A stretch of 44,419 nucleotides of DNA, from the NCBI GenBank assembly GCA_036567085.1, contig DATCVG010000046.1:1-44419 (forward strand). Direction: 5' to 3'. Positions 1 to 8,682 of the stretch are shown here, piece by piece (position 1 is the first letter of the stretch; each line of letters starts with the position of its first letter). Below the pieces are notes generated by a model. It saw only the letters and a program-made list of their open reading frames with translations. It made no database searches and was not told the DNA's origin. Source of the DNA: Methylopumilus sp036567085. Its GTDB lineage: Bacteria; Pseudomonadota; Gammaproteobacteria; Burkholderiales; Methylophilaceae. Made by a program: the position numbers and the translations under genes.

Positions 1-207
1 TACCTGAAGAGGGGTTAAAGTTTGTAGGTCCTTTTCTTTGACCTTAAACATTTCCATATATCGAGGATTAGCAAAAGTAATATGGCGATCAGATACCCTC
101 ATGATCCTAACTGCAACGGGGCTATGTCTTAAAATTTCTAAAGTATCTTCTTCAAAATCTTTTAAAAGCTCTAAGATGAGTTTTTGCGCTTGTTCGATAC
201 TTGCCAT
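1..207 (-). CDS. PAS-domain sensor protein, N-terminal part only (runs off left edge)
   Basis: An open frame on the minus strand starts at ATG 207 and stays open for 69 codons to the window edge, so only the N-terminus is visible. It reads as a short helical leader followed by a segment with PAS character: SPVAVRIM at residues 29-36, then FANPRYMEMF at 45-54. It lies 37 bases downstream of an RsbW-like kinase gene on the same strand, with a STAS gene diverging from them. From that context I infer the sensor/phosphatase member of a partner-switching cassette (PAS plus PP2C/SpoIIE-type phosphatase). The catalytic part would lie outside the window; a PAS histidine kinase or diguanylate cyclase cannot be excluded. 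A plus-strand open frame over the same bases is a shadow. Confidence 0.6.
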   Translation of the reverse strand, partial: MASIEQAQKLILELLKDFEEDTLEILRHSPVAVRIMRVSDRHITFANPRYMEMFKVKEKDLQTLTPLQV

Positions 208-244
208 AGTTTTCTTTTTACTTGTGAAAGTTGCCTTTAGAAAA

Positions 245-658
245 TTATTTACTTAACCTTTTTTTTATTTGTATTACATTATTTTTTTCTGTGTGCTCAT
301 ATTTAACCGAATCTGAAAGAGTTCTTACGTAATAAACACCAAGGCCTCCAACTTCTCTATCTTCTATTGATGCAGTCAAATCTGGATTTGGAAGCTCAAG
401 CACATTAAATGGAATCCCGTTATCTTTATAGGTCATGATTAGTTGATCTTCATCAATATTTAAATTAATTTGTATGAGAACTTCTCTTCCATCCGAGGCG
501 CCATGTGTAATAGTATTTGTAAAAAGCTCTTCTAAAATTAAAGTCGTTGGCATTAAAATATTAGAAATATTATTTTCTTTAAAAAAAACCTCAAGCTTAT
601 AAATTAAAGTATTAAAATCAGAAATATTATTTCTTAAATTCATTTCTAAATGTTTCAT
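245..658 (-). CDS. RsbW/SpoIIAB-like anti-sigma kinase (HATPase_c_2 type)
   Basis: This 137-residue protein has the layout of a single-domain GHKL ATPase used as an anti-sigma factor/serine kinase. It has an N-box (E44, N48, then THG), a G1 box DNG at 79-81 and a glycine-rich G2 box GGLG at 104-107. There is no transmembrane segment, so it should be cytosolic. In known partner-switching systems such a kinase phosphorylates a STAS antagonist and sequesters a sigma factor or other target when the antagonist is phosphorylated. The divergent STAS gene at 797 and the co-directional PAS gene 37 bases downstream fit that role. No sigma factor gene is visible, so the regulated target is unknown. Confidence 0.8.
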   Translation of the reverse strand: MKHLEMNLRNNISDFNTLIYKLEVFFKENNISNILMPTTLILEELFTNTITHGASDGREVLIQINLNIDEDQLIMTYKDNGIPFNVLELPNPDLTASIEDREVGGLGVYYVRTLSDSVKYEHTEKNNVIQIKKRLSK

Positions 659-718
659 ATTATTGAGGCTTTATATTTTCAAATTTTCCAATTTTATTCT
701 CACTTTTGTTCTTCAAAT

Positions 719-750
719 ATAACACTGAATTTATAATCAAATTGTGTTAT
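719..750. promoter_or_regulatory. Inverted repeat in the divergent kinase/STAS intergenic region
   Basis: ATAACAC at 719-725 is matched by its reverse complement GTGTTAT at 744-750, with 18 AT-rich bases between. It sits in the 138-base gap between the divergent kinase (start 658) and STAS gene (start 797), where both promoters must lie. It could be an operator for a dimeric regulator; a chance repeat in AT-rich DNA is also possible. Confidence 0.3.
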
Positions 751-796
751 TTTAGTGATAAGTTAACCAAAAAGCTCTAATGCAGAAGGAGATGAT

Positions 797-1135
797 ATGG
801 AAATTAGTGAAGAACAAATTAATGGGTCAATTACAAAAATAACATTATCAGGGCGCCTTGATATTCAAGGTGTTGGAGAAATAGAGACAAAATTTGCTGG
901 GATGACAGCTTCTCCAAGAACGGCTGTGATCACTGATATGTCAAAAGTGCCATATATTTCTTCAATCGGCATCAGACTTTTAATTTCAAGTGTTAAGGCA
1001 ATTAACTCCCGCAAAGGTAAGTTCGCATTATTTGGTACTCAACCAGATGTCAATATGGTTATTACCATCTCTGGCTTAGATAAAATTATTCCAAGTTTTG
1101 ATACATTAGAAGCTGCTATTGATTTTGTTAAGTAA
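797..1135 (+). CDS. STAS-domain anti-sigma factor antagonist (SpoIIAA/RsbV-like)
   Basis: This 112-residue single STAS domain protein contains the LSGRLDIQG strand at residues 17-25 and the signature TDMSKVPYISSIGIR at 46-60. Ser55/Ser56 occupy the place of the phosphorylated serine of SpoIIAA. In this family the unphosphorylated form binds the RsbW-like kinase and frees its target; kinase and PP2C phosphatase set its state. The divergent kinase at 245-658 is the obvious partner. A strong ribosome binding site AAGGAG (786-791) precedes the ATG. A small membrane protein gene follows in the same direction. Confidence 0.85.
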   Translation: MEISEEQINGSITKITLSGRLDIQGVGEIETKFAGMTASPRTAVITDMSKVPYISSIGIRLLISSVKAINSRKGKFALFGTQPDVNMVITISGLDKIIPSFDTLEAAIDFVK

Positions 1136-1154
1136 TGTAAAAAAAATAATCTTT

Positions 1155-1430
1155 ATGGAAAGGGCTATTGCCTTACTCTATTTTATTGCTGCCTTTCCAT
1201 TGCCTGAAAGTTTTTATGATTATTTTAGAGTTATTGTCTTTGTTGGTGTCGCATTTATTTTGCTTAACAAATGGGTTAAGCTAAGTGGGCCCCATATCGC
1301 TTTTTTAATTGGCGTTTTAATTGTAGACAATCCCTTTCTTCCATTTCATTTTTCAATATTGGTATGGATTCTACTTGATATCATTATTGGCTCTTACCTC
1401 ATTTATTTATCTACAAAATTTAAGAGTTAA
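1155..1430 (+). CDS. Small integral membrane protein (DUF6804-like)
   Basis: The 91-residue product has roughly three hydrophobic segments, near residues 3-15, 24-36 and 68-86, and a conserved-looking NPFLPFHF stretch before the last one. That pattern resembles the small membrane family DUF6804; this is recall, not a search. Function is unknown. I chose ATG 1155 rather than the in-frame TTG at 1119, which would overlap the end of the STAS gene and add a charged stretch; neither has a clear ribosome binding site. It lies 19 bases after the STAS stop and may be cotranscribed with it. Confidence 0.6.
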   Translation: MERAIALLYFIAAFPLPESFYDYFRVIVFVGVAFILLNKWVKLSGPHIAFLIGVLIVDNPFLPFHFSILVWILLDIIIGSYLIYLSTKFKS

Positions 1431-1550
1431 ATTTAATATTTAAAGTATTAAAAAAAATTTTGCATAATCCCATGCGCTCATATTTCAGAGTAAAATAGAG
1501 ACAAATATAAGATACATTTTATTCATCCACATTTTAAATTTGGGGTTCAG

Positions 1551-2675
1551 TTGTTCAGCCATCTCCTATTGTTAAGATTTATTTTACCTCCCCTTTTTCT
1601 CATGCTTATTATGGTTGGCTGCCATAAGCCTCCTGAGCAAAATGGTATAGCACCTAATTTTGTATTGCCTGTAACGATAGTCGAAGCAACACCCTCGAGC
1701 ATTCCTATAACAGCTGAAGCTGTGGGCCAAACAGAGGGAGCAAAAGAAGTTGAAATTAGACCTCGTGTTGGCGGTATTTTATTAAAAAGAAAATATAGTG
1801 AAGGTTCTGCAGTTAAAGCTGGTCAAACTTTGTTCGTGATTGATCCTGAACCATATAAAATTGCCTTAAATCAAGCACGCGCTCAATACAATCAGAGCCT
1901 TGCTCGAGCTGAACAAGCAAAGCGTGAAAAAAAACGTTTAGAAAGTTTAATCGAGTCTCAATCAATTAGTCAGCGTGAATTTGATAACGCAATATCAGAT
2001 GAATCAATTAGTATTGCAGCTCTCGCTCAAAGTCGTGCAAATTTAAAACAAGCCGAACTAAATCTTTCTTATACCAATGTGACTGCTCCTGTTGAGGGTA
2101 TTTCTGGTCGGTTTCAATTTTCTGAAGGTGCTCTCATTTCTGCGAATACAAGTTTGCTTACGACATTAGTTCAAGTTAATCCAATTTGGGTACGTTTTAG
2201 TTTTTCTGATAACGAACTTAAAAAACTTGGTGGTGCACTAAATGAAAAAAATGTAGAAGAAGTATCTATTGTTCTGCCTGACGGAAATGAATACTCTAAA
2301 AAAGGAAAAATAAATTTTGCAGCAAGTGAAATTAATCCATCACTTGGCACCCAGGAGTTGAGAGCAACATTTGAAAATAATGAACATCAAATTTTGCCAG
2401 GACAATTCGTACGTGTACTTGTGACTTCGGGTAAAAAAGATGGTGTATTTCTCTTACCTCAATTGGCTGTGCTTAATTCCGATCAAGGTAAGTTTGTATT
2501 TGTCGTCAATGAAAAAAATCAAGCTATACCTCGCCCTGTGATCACGGGCGAATGGAAAGGAAAAGATTGGGTTATTTTAGGAGGACTTCAAGCTGGCGAT
2601 AAAGTCATTATCGATAATCTTATTAAAGTGCGTCCTGGCATGTCTGTGACTAACATGCCTAACTTCAAAAAATAA
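1551..2675 (+). CDS. RND efflux periplasmic adaptor lipoprotein (AcrA/MexA family)
   Basis: This 374-residue membrane fusion protein links an inner-membrane RND pump to its outer-membrane channel. The N-terminus is a lipoprotein signal (hydrophobic core, then MVGC with Cys24), so it should be lipid-anchored in the periplasm. It is followed by a lipoyl/barrel-sandwich half (EIRPRVGGIL), a coiled-coil hairpin around residues 105-165 rich in Gln, Ala, Arg and Glu, the second lipoyl half (YTNVTAPVEG) and a beta-barrel. The start is TTG, with GGGG about 5 bases upstream; the next in-frame ATG would delete most of the signal peptide. The stop overlaps the pump start (TAATG), showing an operon. Substrate cannot be told from sequence. 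Confidence 0.92.
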   Translation: MFSHLLLLRFILPPLFLMLIMVGCHKPPEQNGIAPNFVLPVTIVEATPSSIPITAEAVGQTEGAKEVEIRPRVGGILLKRKYSEGSAVKAGQTLFVIDPEPYKIALNQARAQYNQSLARAEQAKREKKRLESLIESQSISQREFDNAISDESISIAALAQSRANLKQAELNLSYTNVTAPVEGISGRFQFSEGALISANTSLLTTLVQVNPIWVRFSFSDNELKKLGGALNEKNVEEVSIVLPDGNEYSKKGKINFAASEINPSLGTQELRATFENNEHQILPGQFVRVLVTSGKKDGVFLLPQLAVLNSDQGKFVFVVNEKNQAIPRPVITGEWKGKDWVILGGLQAGDKVIIDNLIKVRPGMSVTNMPNFKK

Positions 2676-5600
2676 TGAGTAAGTTTTTTATTACGCGGCC
2701 TATTTTTGCTGCGGTAATTTCGATCATTATTGTCCTAGCTGGAATTGCAGCTGCTCTGAAGTTATCTATTGCACAATATCCACAAATTGCACCACCTACA
2801 GTAGTTATTACTGCTAGCTATCCGGGTGCAAGTGCTGAAACACTCTCGAAAACGGTAGCAGGGCCTATTGAAGAACAATTAAGTGGCGTTGAAGGTCTTC
2901 TTTATTTTAATTCAAGCACCGATTCTAGCGGCACTCTCAATATAACTGCAACTTTTGAAATTGGCACCAACATTGATCAGGCTACCTTCAATGTAAGTAA
3001 CCGTGTGAATATCGCTTCTCCTCGCTTACCAGAAATGGTAAGGCGCACAGGTGTCATTGTGCAAAAAAAATCAAATGACATTCTTTTGGTGGTCATGCTC
3101 ACGTCAAAAGATAAACAATTCGATCCACTTTATTTAAGTAACTATGCAACGTTACACGTATTAGATGAAATCAAACGCGTCAAAGGTGTGGGTGATGCTA
3201 ATATTTTTGGAGCTCGCGATTACTCTATGCGAATCTGGCTAAAACCAGATCGAATGGCACAGCTTGGTATTACGACCAGTGATATCGCAGCTGCCATTCA
3301 AAGCCAAAATGCGCAATATGCTGCAGGTAAAATTGGCCAAGAACCCTCAGTCACTGATCAACAGCTTATCTATACAGTGAATGCAAAAGGTCGATTGTTA
3401 GATCCTAACCAATTTGGAAATATTATCGTAAGAGCTGGCGGGCCTGATGGCATTCTCTATCTCAAGGACATTGCACGCATCGAATTAGGTGCACAAACCT
3501 ATGATATTAATACCACATTGAATGGCAAACCCGGCGTAGGCATTCCTATTTTCCTTCAAACAGGTGCGAACGCTCTTGATACAGCCAAAGGTATTAAAGA
3601 AAAAATGGCAGAACTCAAAGAGCGCTTTCCTAAGGGTATGGATTTTGAAATTCCTTATGACACAAGTAATTTTGTAAAAGCATCTATGAAAGAAGTATTT
3701 AAAACGTTGGGCGAAGCAATGCTTCTTGTAGTGCTTGTCGTATTTTTATTTTTACAAAATTGGCGCGCCACTTTAATTCCTATCATTGCGGTACCAATAT
3801 CTCTCATAGGTACATTTGCAGGTTTATATCTTTTTGGTTTTTCAATAAACACACTGACACTTTTTGCTATGGTCTTATCTATTGGTATCGTAGTTGATGA
3901 TGCTATTGTCGTTTTAGAAAATATTGAGCGCTTGATGTCGGAAGAAAAACTTTCTCCCATTAAGGCTGCTATTAAATCTATGGAACAAGTGGCTGCTGCA
4001 GTAATTGCTATTGTATTGGTTTTGTGTGCCGTCTTTGTACCAGTTGCATTTATGGGTGGTATCGCAGGAGAGCTTTATCGTCAGTTTGCAGTGACAGTAG
4101 CTATTGCTGTGGTGATATCTGGGATTGTGGCCTTAACACTCACGCCTGCATTATGTGCAATTATTTTAAATCCAAACAATATTCATTCTAAATTTTTCGA
4201 TCGCTTTAATAATGGCTTTAATCGTTTAACTCATTTTTATATTAAGGTCGTTAAAAACACCCTCCATCATCGTCTTATTGGTGGTATTGTTTTTATTGGT
4301 ATTGTGATTAGTTCTTTTTTTCTTTTTAAAGTTACACCAACAAGCTTTATACCTTCTGAAGATCAAGGCTATGTAATTACTGCGGTCATGCTTCCTGATG
4401 GGGCTACCATTAGTCGAACATCTAAAACAACAGAAGCTGTAAGATCTGCAATTGCCAGAGACTCAGCAACTACATTCCAATTCGCAGTGAATGGTTATGA
4501 TCTTATTGGTGGGGGTAACAAATCAAACTCAGCCACTATGTTTGTAAGATTAAAAGATTGGGCGGAACGAAAAAGTTCTGCGAATGATATCGTCAAAAAA
4601 CTTTTCGGAATTGGTATGATGCAACCTGATGGACTTGCTATTGCCTTTAATCCTCCATCCATTCGTGGATTAGGTAATTCTGGCAGCATGGAAATCTATA
4701 TTCAAAGCCGTAATGATACTAATCCATTACGTTTATTTACAGCAGTGAACTTATTTGTTGAGGCACTTAACAAAGAACCTCGCCTTACAGGTGTTAATAC
4801 TTTTTTTAGACCCACCGTGCCTCAACTATTTATCGAAGTAGACGAAGCTAAAGCGGTGAGTATGGGCATTCCTATTTCGAGTATTTATGACACGCTTCAA
4901 AGCACCATGGGTTCACTTTATGTCAATGACTTTAATAAATCAGGTAGAACTTATCGTGTGCAACTTCAAGCCGAAGCACCTTATCGAATGAAGCCAGATG
5001 ATTTAGGGAAAGTTTATGTACGCTCAAATACTGGGACTATGGTTCCGCTTTCAGCAGTAAGTAAAGTAAATAGTATTGTCGGTGCTGAACAACTTGAACG
5101 TTTTAACGGTCTTCTTTCAGCTAAGGTTTTAGCAAGCGGCGCTTTTGGCGTAAGCTCAGGTGAGGCAATTAAACTTGTTGAGAGAATTGCAAAAGAGAGC
5201 TTACCTGATGACTATCAAATGGCTTGGACAGGACAAGCTTATCAAGAAAAACGTACAGGCTCTGCAGCTCTCTTTGCATTTGGTTTCGCTATTATTATGG
5301 TATTTTTGATTTTAGCTGCACAATTTGAAACATGGGCATTACCGCTTGCAGTGATTATGGCTGTGCCATTTGCAATTACTGGCGCTCTCATAGCTATCAT
5401 GATTCGCGGGATGCCAAATGATATTTATTTTCAGATTGGTTTAATTACCTTAATAGGTCTTGCTGCTAAAAATGCAATTTTAATTGTTGAATTTGCAAGC
5501 CAAAAAATGGAAGAAGGTATGCCTCTCATGGAGGCAGCGATTGAAGCTGCTCGTCTTCGATTTAGACCTATTGTCATGACATCCATGGCATTCGTTTTTG

Positions 5601-5803
5601 GAATTGTGCCTCTTGTCTTTGCAACAGGGGCGGGTGCAGCCGCGCGACAGTCTATGGGAACTGGTGTATTCGGCGGTATGATCTTGGCAACTTTTATTGC
5701 AACTATTTTTATTCCTCTATTTTTTGTATGGTTAAGTAAACATCAAAAAGATCGTATTGGTACTTATATAAAAATTGCTGAAGAATTTAAAAACAAACAA
5801 TGA
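2675..5803 (+). CDS. RND multidrug efflux permease (AcrB/MexB, HAE1 family)
   Basis: The 1042-residue length is typical of HAE1 proton-driven drug exporters. It has the usual start (FFITRPIFA), a first transmembrane helix, large periplasmic loops and the TM4 proton-relay pair Asp408-Asp409 in GIVVDDAIVVLENIER. The TM10 lysine motif AAKNAILIVEFA is also present. Together these mark an active proton antiporter pumping from the periplasm or inner-membrane leaflet to the outer-membrane channel. It overlaps the adaptor stop by one base, and its own stop overlaps the next gene by ATGA, so the three components are translationally coupled. Likely substrates are hydrophobic toxins; no regulator gene is adjacent. 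Confidence 0.95.
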   Translation: MSKFFITRPIFAAVISIIIVLAGIAAALKLSIAQYPQIAPPTVVITASYPGASAETLSKTVAGPIEEQLSGVEGLLYFNSSTDSSGTLNITATFEIGTNIDQATFNVSNRVNIASPRLPEMVRRTGVIVQKKSNDILLVVMLTSKDKQFDPLYLSNYATLHVLDEIKRVKGVGDANIFGARDYSMRIWLKPDRMAQLGITTSDIAAAIQSQNAQYAAGKIGQEPSVTDQQLIYTVNAKGRLLDPNQFGNIIVRAGGPDGILYLKDIARIELGAQTYDINTTLNGKPGVGIPIFLQTGANALDTAKGIKEKMAELKERFPKGMDFEIPYDTSNFVKASMKEVFKTLGEAMLLVVLVVFLFLQNWRATLIPIIAVPISLIGTFAGLYLFGFSINTLTLFAMVLSIGIVVDDAIVVLENIERLMSEEKLSPIKAAIKSMEQVAAAVIAIVLVLCAVFVPVAFMGGIAGELYRQFAVTVAIAVVISGIVALTLTPALCAIILNPNNIHSKFFDRFNNGFNRLTHFYIKVVKNTLHHRLIGGIVFIGIVISSFFLFKVTPTSFIPSEDQGYVITAVMLPDGATISRTSKTTEAVRSAIARDSATTFQFAVNGYDLIGGGNKSNSATMFVRLKDWAERKSSANDIVKKLFGIGMMQPDGLAIAFNPPSIRGLGNSGSMEIYIQSRNDTNPLRLFTAVNLFVEALNKEPRLTGVNTFFRPTVPQLFIEVDEAKAVSMGIPISSIYDTLQSTMGSLYVNDFNKSGRTYRVQLQAEAPYRMKPDDLGKVYVRSNTGTMVPLSAVSKVNSIVGAEQLERFNGLLSAKVLASGAFGVSSGEAIKLVERIAKESLPDDYQMAWTGQAYQEKRTGSAALFAFGFAIIMVFLILAAQFETWALPLAVIMAVPFAITGALIAIMIRGMPNDIYFQIGLITLIGLAAKNAILIVEFASQKMEEGMPLMEAAIEAARLRFRPIVMTSMAFVFGIVPLVFATGAGAAARQSMGTGVFGGMILATFIATIFIPLFFVWLSKHQKDRIGTYIKIAEEFKNKQ

Positions 5804-7188
5804 AGATCATATTTTTAATATCTCTGATTTTCATTACAAGTTGCACTCTCGTTGGGCCTGACTATAAACGCCCAGAAACTAATTTACCTAATGCTTACCA
5901 TCAAGAAGTTAATAAGGAAAATATAGCCACAGATTTAAATAATTGGTGGAAGCTTTATCAAGATCCGGTACTTGATGACCTCATGGATAAAGCAATAAAT
6001 AAGAATGCAGATATAAATGCTGCTATTGCTCGATTAGAAGAGGCTGACGCATATTTAAAACAAGTAGGTGCCGCTTTGATACCCTCTGTAGATTTAACTT
6101 CTCAGGGAAATCGCAGTAAAGCAACTGAAACTGGCATTATTCCTCCAAGCTTTGTACAACCTTTTCGTAAAAATTTTAATATTCAATTAGGCACATCATT
6201 TGAGCTAGATTTTTGGGGAAGATTACGTCGAGCAAAAGAATCAGCTCGGGCAGAATACATTGCCTCTCAATATTCAAAAGATACTGTGGTACTGAGTTTA
6301 CAGAGTACGCTTGCAAGTAATTACTTATTATTACGAAGTATTGATTCACAAATACTAGCTTTAAAAGATAATGTGGTATTTCGCAAAGAAAATTTAGAAC
6401 TAACCAAAAAGCGTTTGAAAAGCGGGCTTATATCAGCGCTTGATCTTCATCAAGCAGAAGCAGCTTTAAATAATCTTTCAGCTCAACTTAGCGATCTTAT
6501 GCGTCAACGCGAAATCGTTGAGAATCAGCTTATTCTTTTATCGGGCGATATGAATTTAAATATTCCAGAAAATAAATTAAATGCTCTAATTACACCCCCT
6601 ATACCTCCGGCTAATATGCCCTCGTCACTTTTAGAATCACGGCCAGATATTAAAGAAGCTGAACAAATAATGATTGCAGCTAATGCAAATATTGGCGTTG
6701 CTAAAGCGGCTCTTTTTCCAAATATTGTTCTTACAGCAAATTTCGGGAGAGAAAGTGCTGAATTAAAAAATATTGATAAAACTGGTTCGGATATATGGGG
6801 AATCGGTTTGGGATTAACACTACCCATTTTTGATTCGGGAAGAGCGCAAACGAAAGTTTCTCAAGCGACAGCCAAACAAAAACAAGCACTTAGCTATTAT
6901 GAGTCTTCTATACAAAATGCTTTTAAAGAAGTGAATAACGCGATCGTTTCTTTAAAAGAATATACTGAACAAGAAAATGATTTAAAACTTACGCAAGACG
7001 CAGCAAAGAAAGCAATGGATATTGCATCAAATCGATACAAAGCTGGTTATTCAAGCTACCTAGAATATCTTGATGCTCAGCGCGTATACAACGACGCATC
7101 GATTGCATATATTCAAAAAAGACAATTGAGACTTATGGCGAGTGTGGAACTATTTAAATCTTTAGGTGGAGGCTGGTCTACTCAATAA
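5800..7188 (+). CDS. RND outer-membrane factor lipoprotein (OprM/NodT family)
   Basis: This 462-residue protein has a short lipoprotein signal ending in the lipobox ITSC (Cys15), then the family opening VGPDYKRPE and two TolC-like repeats of long helices. LESRPDIKEAE marks the repeat junction, and YKAGYSSYLEYLDAQ lies near the C-terminus. It forms the trimeric exit duct for the pump encoded just upstream. The start overlaps the permease stop (ATGA). A long perfect hairpin immediately follows the stop. Confidence 0.93.
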   Translation: MKIIFLISLIFITSCTLVGPDYKRPETNLPNAYHQEVNKENIATDLNNWWKLYQDPVLDDLMDKAINKNADINAAIARLEEADAYLKQVGAALIPSVDLTSQGNRSKATETGIIPPSFVQPFRKNFNIQLGTSFELDFWGRLRRAKESARAEYIASQYSKDTVVLSLQSTLASNYLLLRSIDSQILALKDNVVFRKENLELTKKRLKSGLISALDLHQAEAALNNLSAQLSDLMRQREIVENQLILLSGDMNLNIPENKLNALITPPIPPANMPSSLLESRPDIKEAEQIMIAANANIGVAKAALFPNIVLTANFGRESAELKNIDKTGSDIWGIGLGLTLPIFDSGRAQTKVSQATAKQKQALSYYESSIQNAFKEVNNAIVSLKEYTEQENDLKLTQDAAKKAMDIASNRYKAGYSSYLEYLDAQRVYNDASIAYIQKRQLRLMASVELFKSLGGGWSTQ

Positions 7189-7219
7189 AATCTTTAAATT
7201 AATTATTTAAAGATTTTTT
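7188..7219. terminator. Bidirectional terminator between the efflux operon and argH
   Basis: There is a perfect 12-bp stem (7188-7199 with 7205-7216), loop TAATT, followed by T residues on the plus strand. On the minus strand the mirrored hairpin is followed by TTTTATTG. It separates two convergent genes and overlaps the argH stop codon. The stem is AT-rich, so efficiency may be moderate. Confidence 0.7.
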
Positions 7220-8593
7220 AGCCTTTTCAATTGCTTTTTTAACTTGATCATAGGACGTACCACCTATATGATTTCTGGACTTGATTGACCCCTCAAGCGT
7301 GAGATGTTTATATACATCACTTGAAATCATCTTACTAAATTTTTTTAATTCATCTATTTTAAGTTCTGACAAATCACATTTATTTTTTATAGCTAGATGT
7401 ACAGCTTTTGCAACAATTTCATGTGCATCTCTGAATGCTACGCCTTTGATCACAAGATAATCTGCTAAGTCAGTGGCGGTAGCGTATCCTTTTAAAGTCG
7501 CTTCTTTCATATTTTTTTCATTGACGCTGATGCCTTTTAGCATATCTGCATAAATAGACAGTGCATCTAAAATTGTATTAGCAGTATCAAAAAGAGGTTC
7601 TTTATCTTCTTGGTTGTCTTTATTATAAGCAAGGGGTTGTGCTTTCATAAGCATAAGAAGGCCCATTAAATGACCTGTCACTCTTCCCGTTTTGCCTCTC
7701 ACTAATTCTGGCACGTCTGGATTCTTTTTTTGCGGCATGATCGATGAGCCGGTACAAAATCTATCGGCAATTTCTATAAATCCAAACATCGGACTCGACC
7801 ACATAATAAGTTCTTCTGAAAATCTTGATAAATGCGTCATTAATAAAGAAGCTGCAAAAGTAAATTCAATTGCAAAATCTCTATCTGAAACTGCGTCTAT
7901 AGAATTTTCACATACGCTATCAAATTTAAGTTTTTTAGCTACCTTGTTTCTATCAATAGGGTAACTTGTACCCGCAAGTGCGGCGGCACCGAGGGGCAAT
8001 TGATTCATTCTTTTTTTAGCATCTGCAAATCTTGTAAGATCTCTCTGCAACATTTCATAGTAAGCCATCAAATGATGACCGAAAGTCACAGGCTGAGCCA
8101 CTTGAAGATGTGTGAAGCCAGGCATGATTGTTTTTTGATGTTTATCTGCTAACTGAACAACGGACAACTGAAGCGTTCTAATTTTTTGCATCGTTTCATC
8201 TGTAATCGCCCTTAACCATAACCTCAAATCAGTGGCGACTTGATCATTTCTTGATCTGCCTGTATGTAATTTTTTACCGGCCTCACCAATTTTATCCGTT
8301 AATCTTTTTTCAATATTTAAATGTACATCTTCTAAATCGACTGACCATTTAAAGGTGCTCGTTAAAATTTCTTTTTGAATGTTCTGTAAGCCACCTTGAA
8401 TTGCTTTTAAATCTTTTTGTGTGATAATTTTTTGTGCAGCTAACATTTCAGCATGTGCCATGGATCCTTCAATGTCGTAAAGACCTAACTTCTGGTCGAA
8501 GTTAATCGATGCTGTAAATCTTTTGACGAGTTCTGTCACAGGCTCATTAAATCTGCCTGACCAATTCGCTTTTTTTGTCTCTTTTTTAGCCAT
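7199..8593 (-). CDS. argH: Argininosuccinate lyase
   Basis: This 464-residue member of the fumarase/aspartase superfamily catalyses the last step of arginine synthesis, argininosuccinate to arginine and fumarate. The family signature GSSIMPQKKNPD is at 282-293 and contains the catalytic serine (Ser284); TGRSRNDQ is at 111-118 and Thr161-His162 sit in PGFTHLQ. The enzyme is a cytosolic tetramer with active sites shared between subunits. The gene diverges from hemC across an 89-base gap holding repeated AGCTTAT motifs and converges on the efflux operon. The ATG at 8593 gives full family length. Confidence 0.97.
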   Translation of the reverse strand: MAKKETKKANWSGRFNEPVTELVKRFTASINFDQKLGLYDIEGSMAHAEMLAAQKIITQKDLKAIQGGLQNIQKEILTSTFKWSVDLEDVHLNIEKRLTDKIGEAGKKLHTGRSRNDQVATDLRLWLRAITDETMQKIRTLQLSVVQLADKHQKTIMPGFTHLQVAQPVTFGHHLMAYYEMLQRDLTRFADAKKRMNQLPLGAAALAGTSYPIDRNKVAKKLKFDSVCENSIDAVSDRDFAIEFTFAASLLMTHLSRFSEELIMWSSPMFGFIEIADRFCTGSSIMPQKKNPDVPELVRGKTGRVTGHLMGLLMLMKAQPLAYNKDNQEDKEPLFDTANTILDALSIYADMLKGISVNEKNMKEATLKGYATATDLADYLVIKGVAFRDAHEIVAKAVHLAIKNKCDLSELKIDELKKFSKMISSDVYKHLTLEGSIKSRNHIGGTSYDQVKKAIEKAKKSLNN

Positions 8594-8603
8594 AGGTGAA
8601 AGT

Positions 8604-8653
8604 ATAAGCTAAAGCTTATGATTTTCTAAATTTTCAATGGCCTAGCTTATGAT
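8604..8653. promoter_or_regulatory. Repeated AGCTTAT motifs in the argH/hemC divergent promoter region
   Basis: ATAAGCT (8604-8610) and AGCTTAT (8613-8619) form a tight inverted repeat. The ten bases AGCTTATGAT recur exactly at 8613-8622 and 8644-8653, 31 bases apart or about three helical turns. The second copy overlaps a TATGAT sequence that could be a hemC -10 element. This suggests a binding site for an unidentified regulator in the shared promoter region. Confidence 0.35.
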
Positions 8654-8682
8654 AAAATGATCTATTCGTTTGAATTTCAACT

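Noticed and set aside
38..256. Plus-strand open frame of 72 codons at the left edge
   Set aside because: It overlaps the minus-strand PAS gene, which has recognisable protein character and fits the neighbouring kinase gene.
1119..1154. TTG-initiated N-terminal extension of the small membrane protein
   Set aside because: It overlaps the STAS gene end and adds a charged stretch with no ribosome binding site; ATG 1155 gives a cleaner membrane protein.
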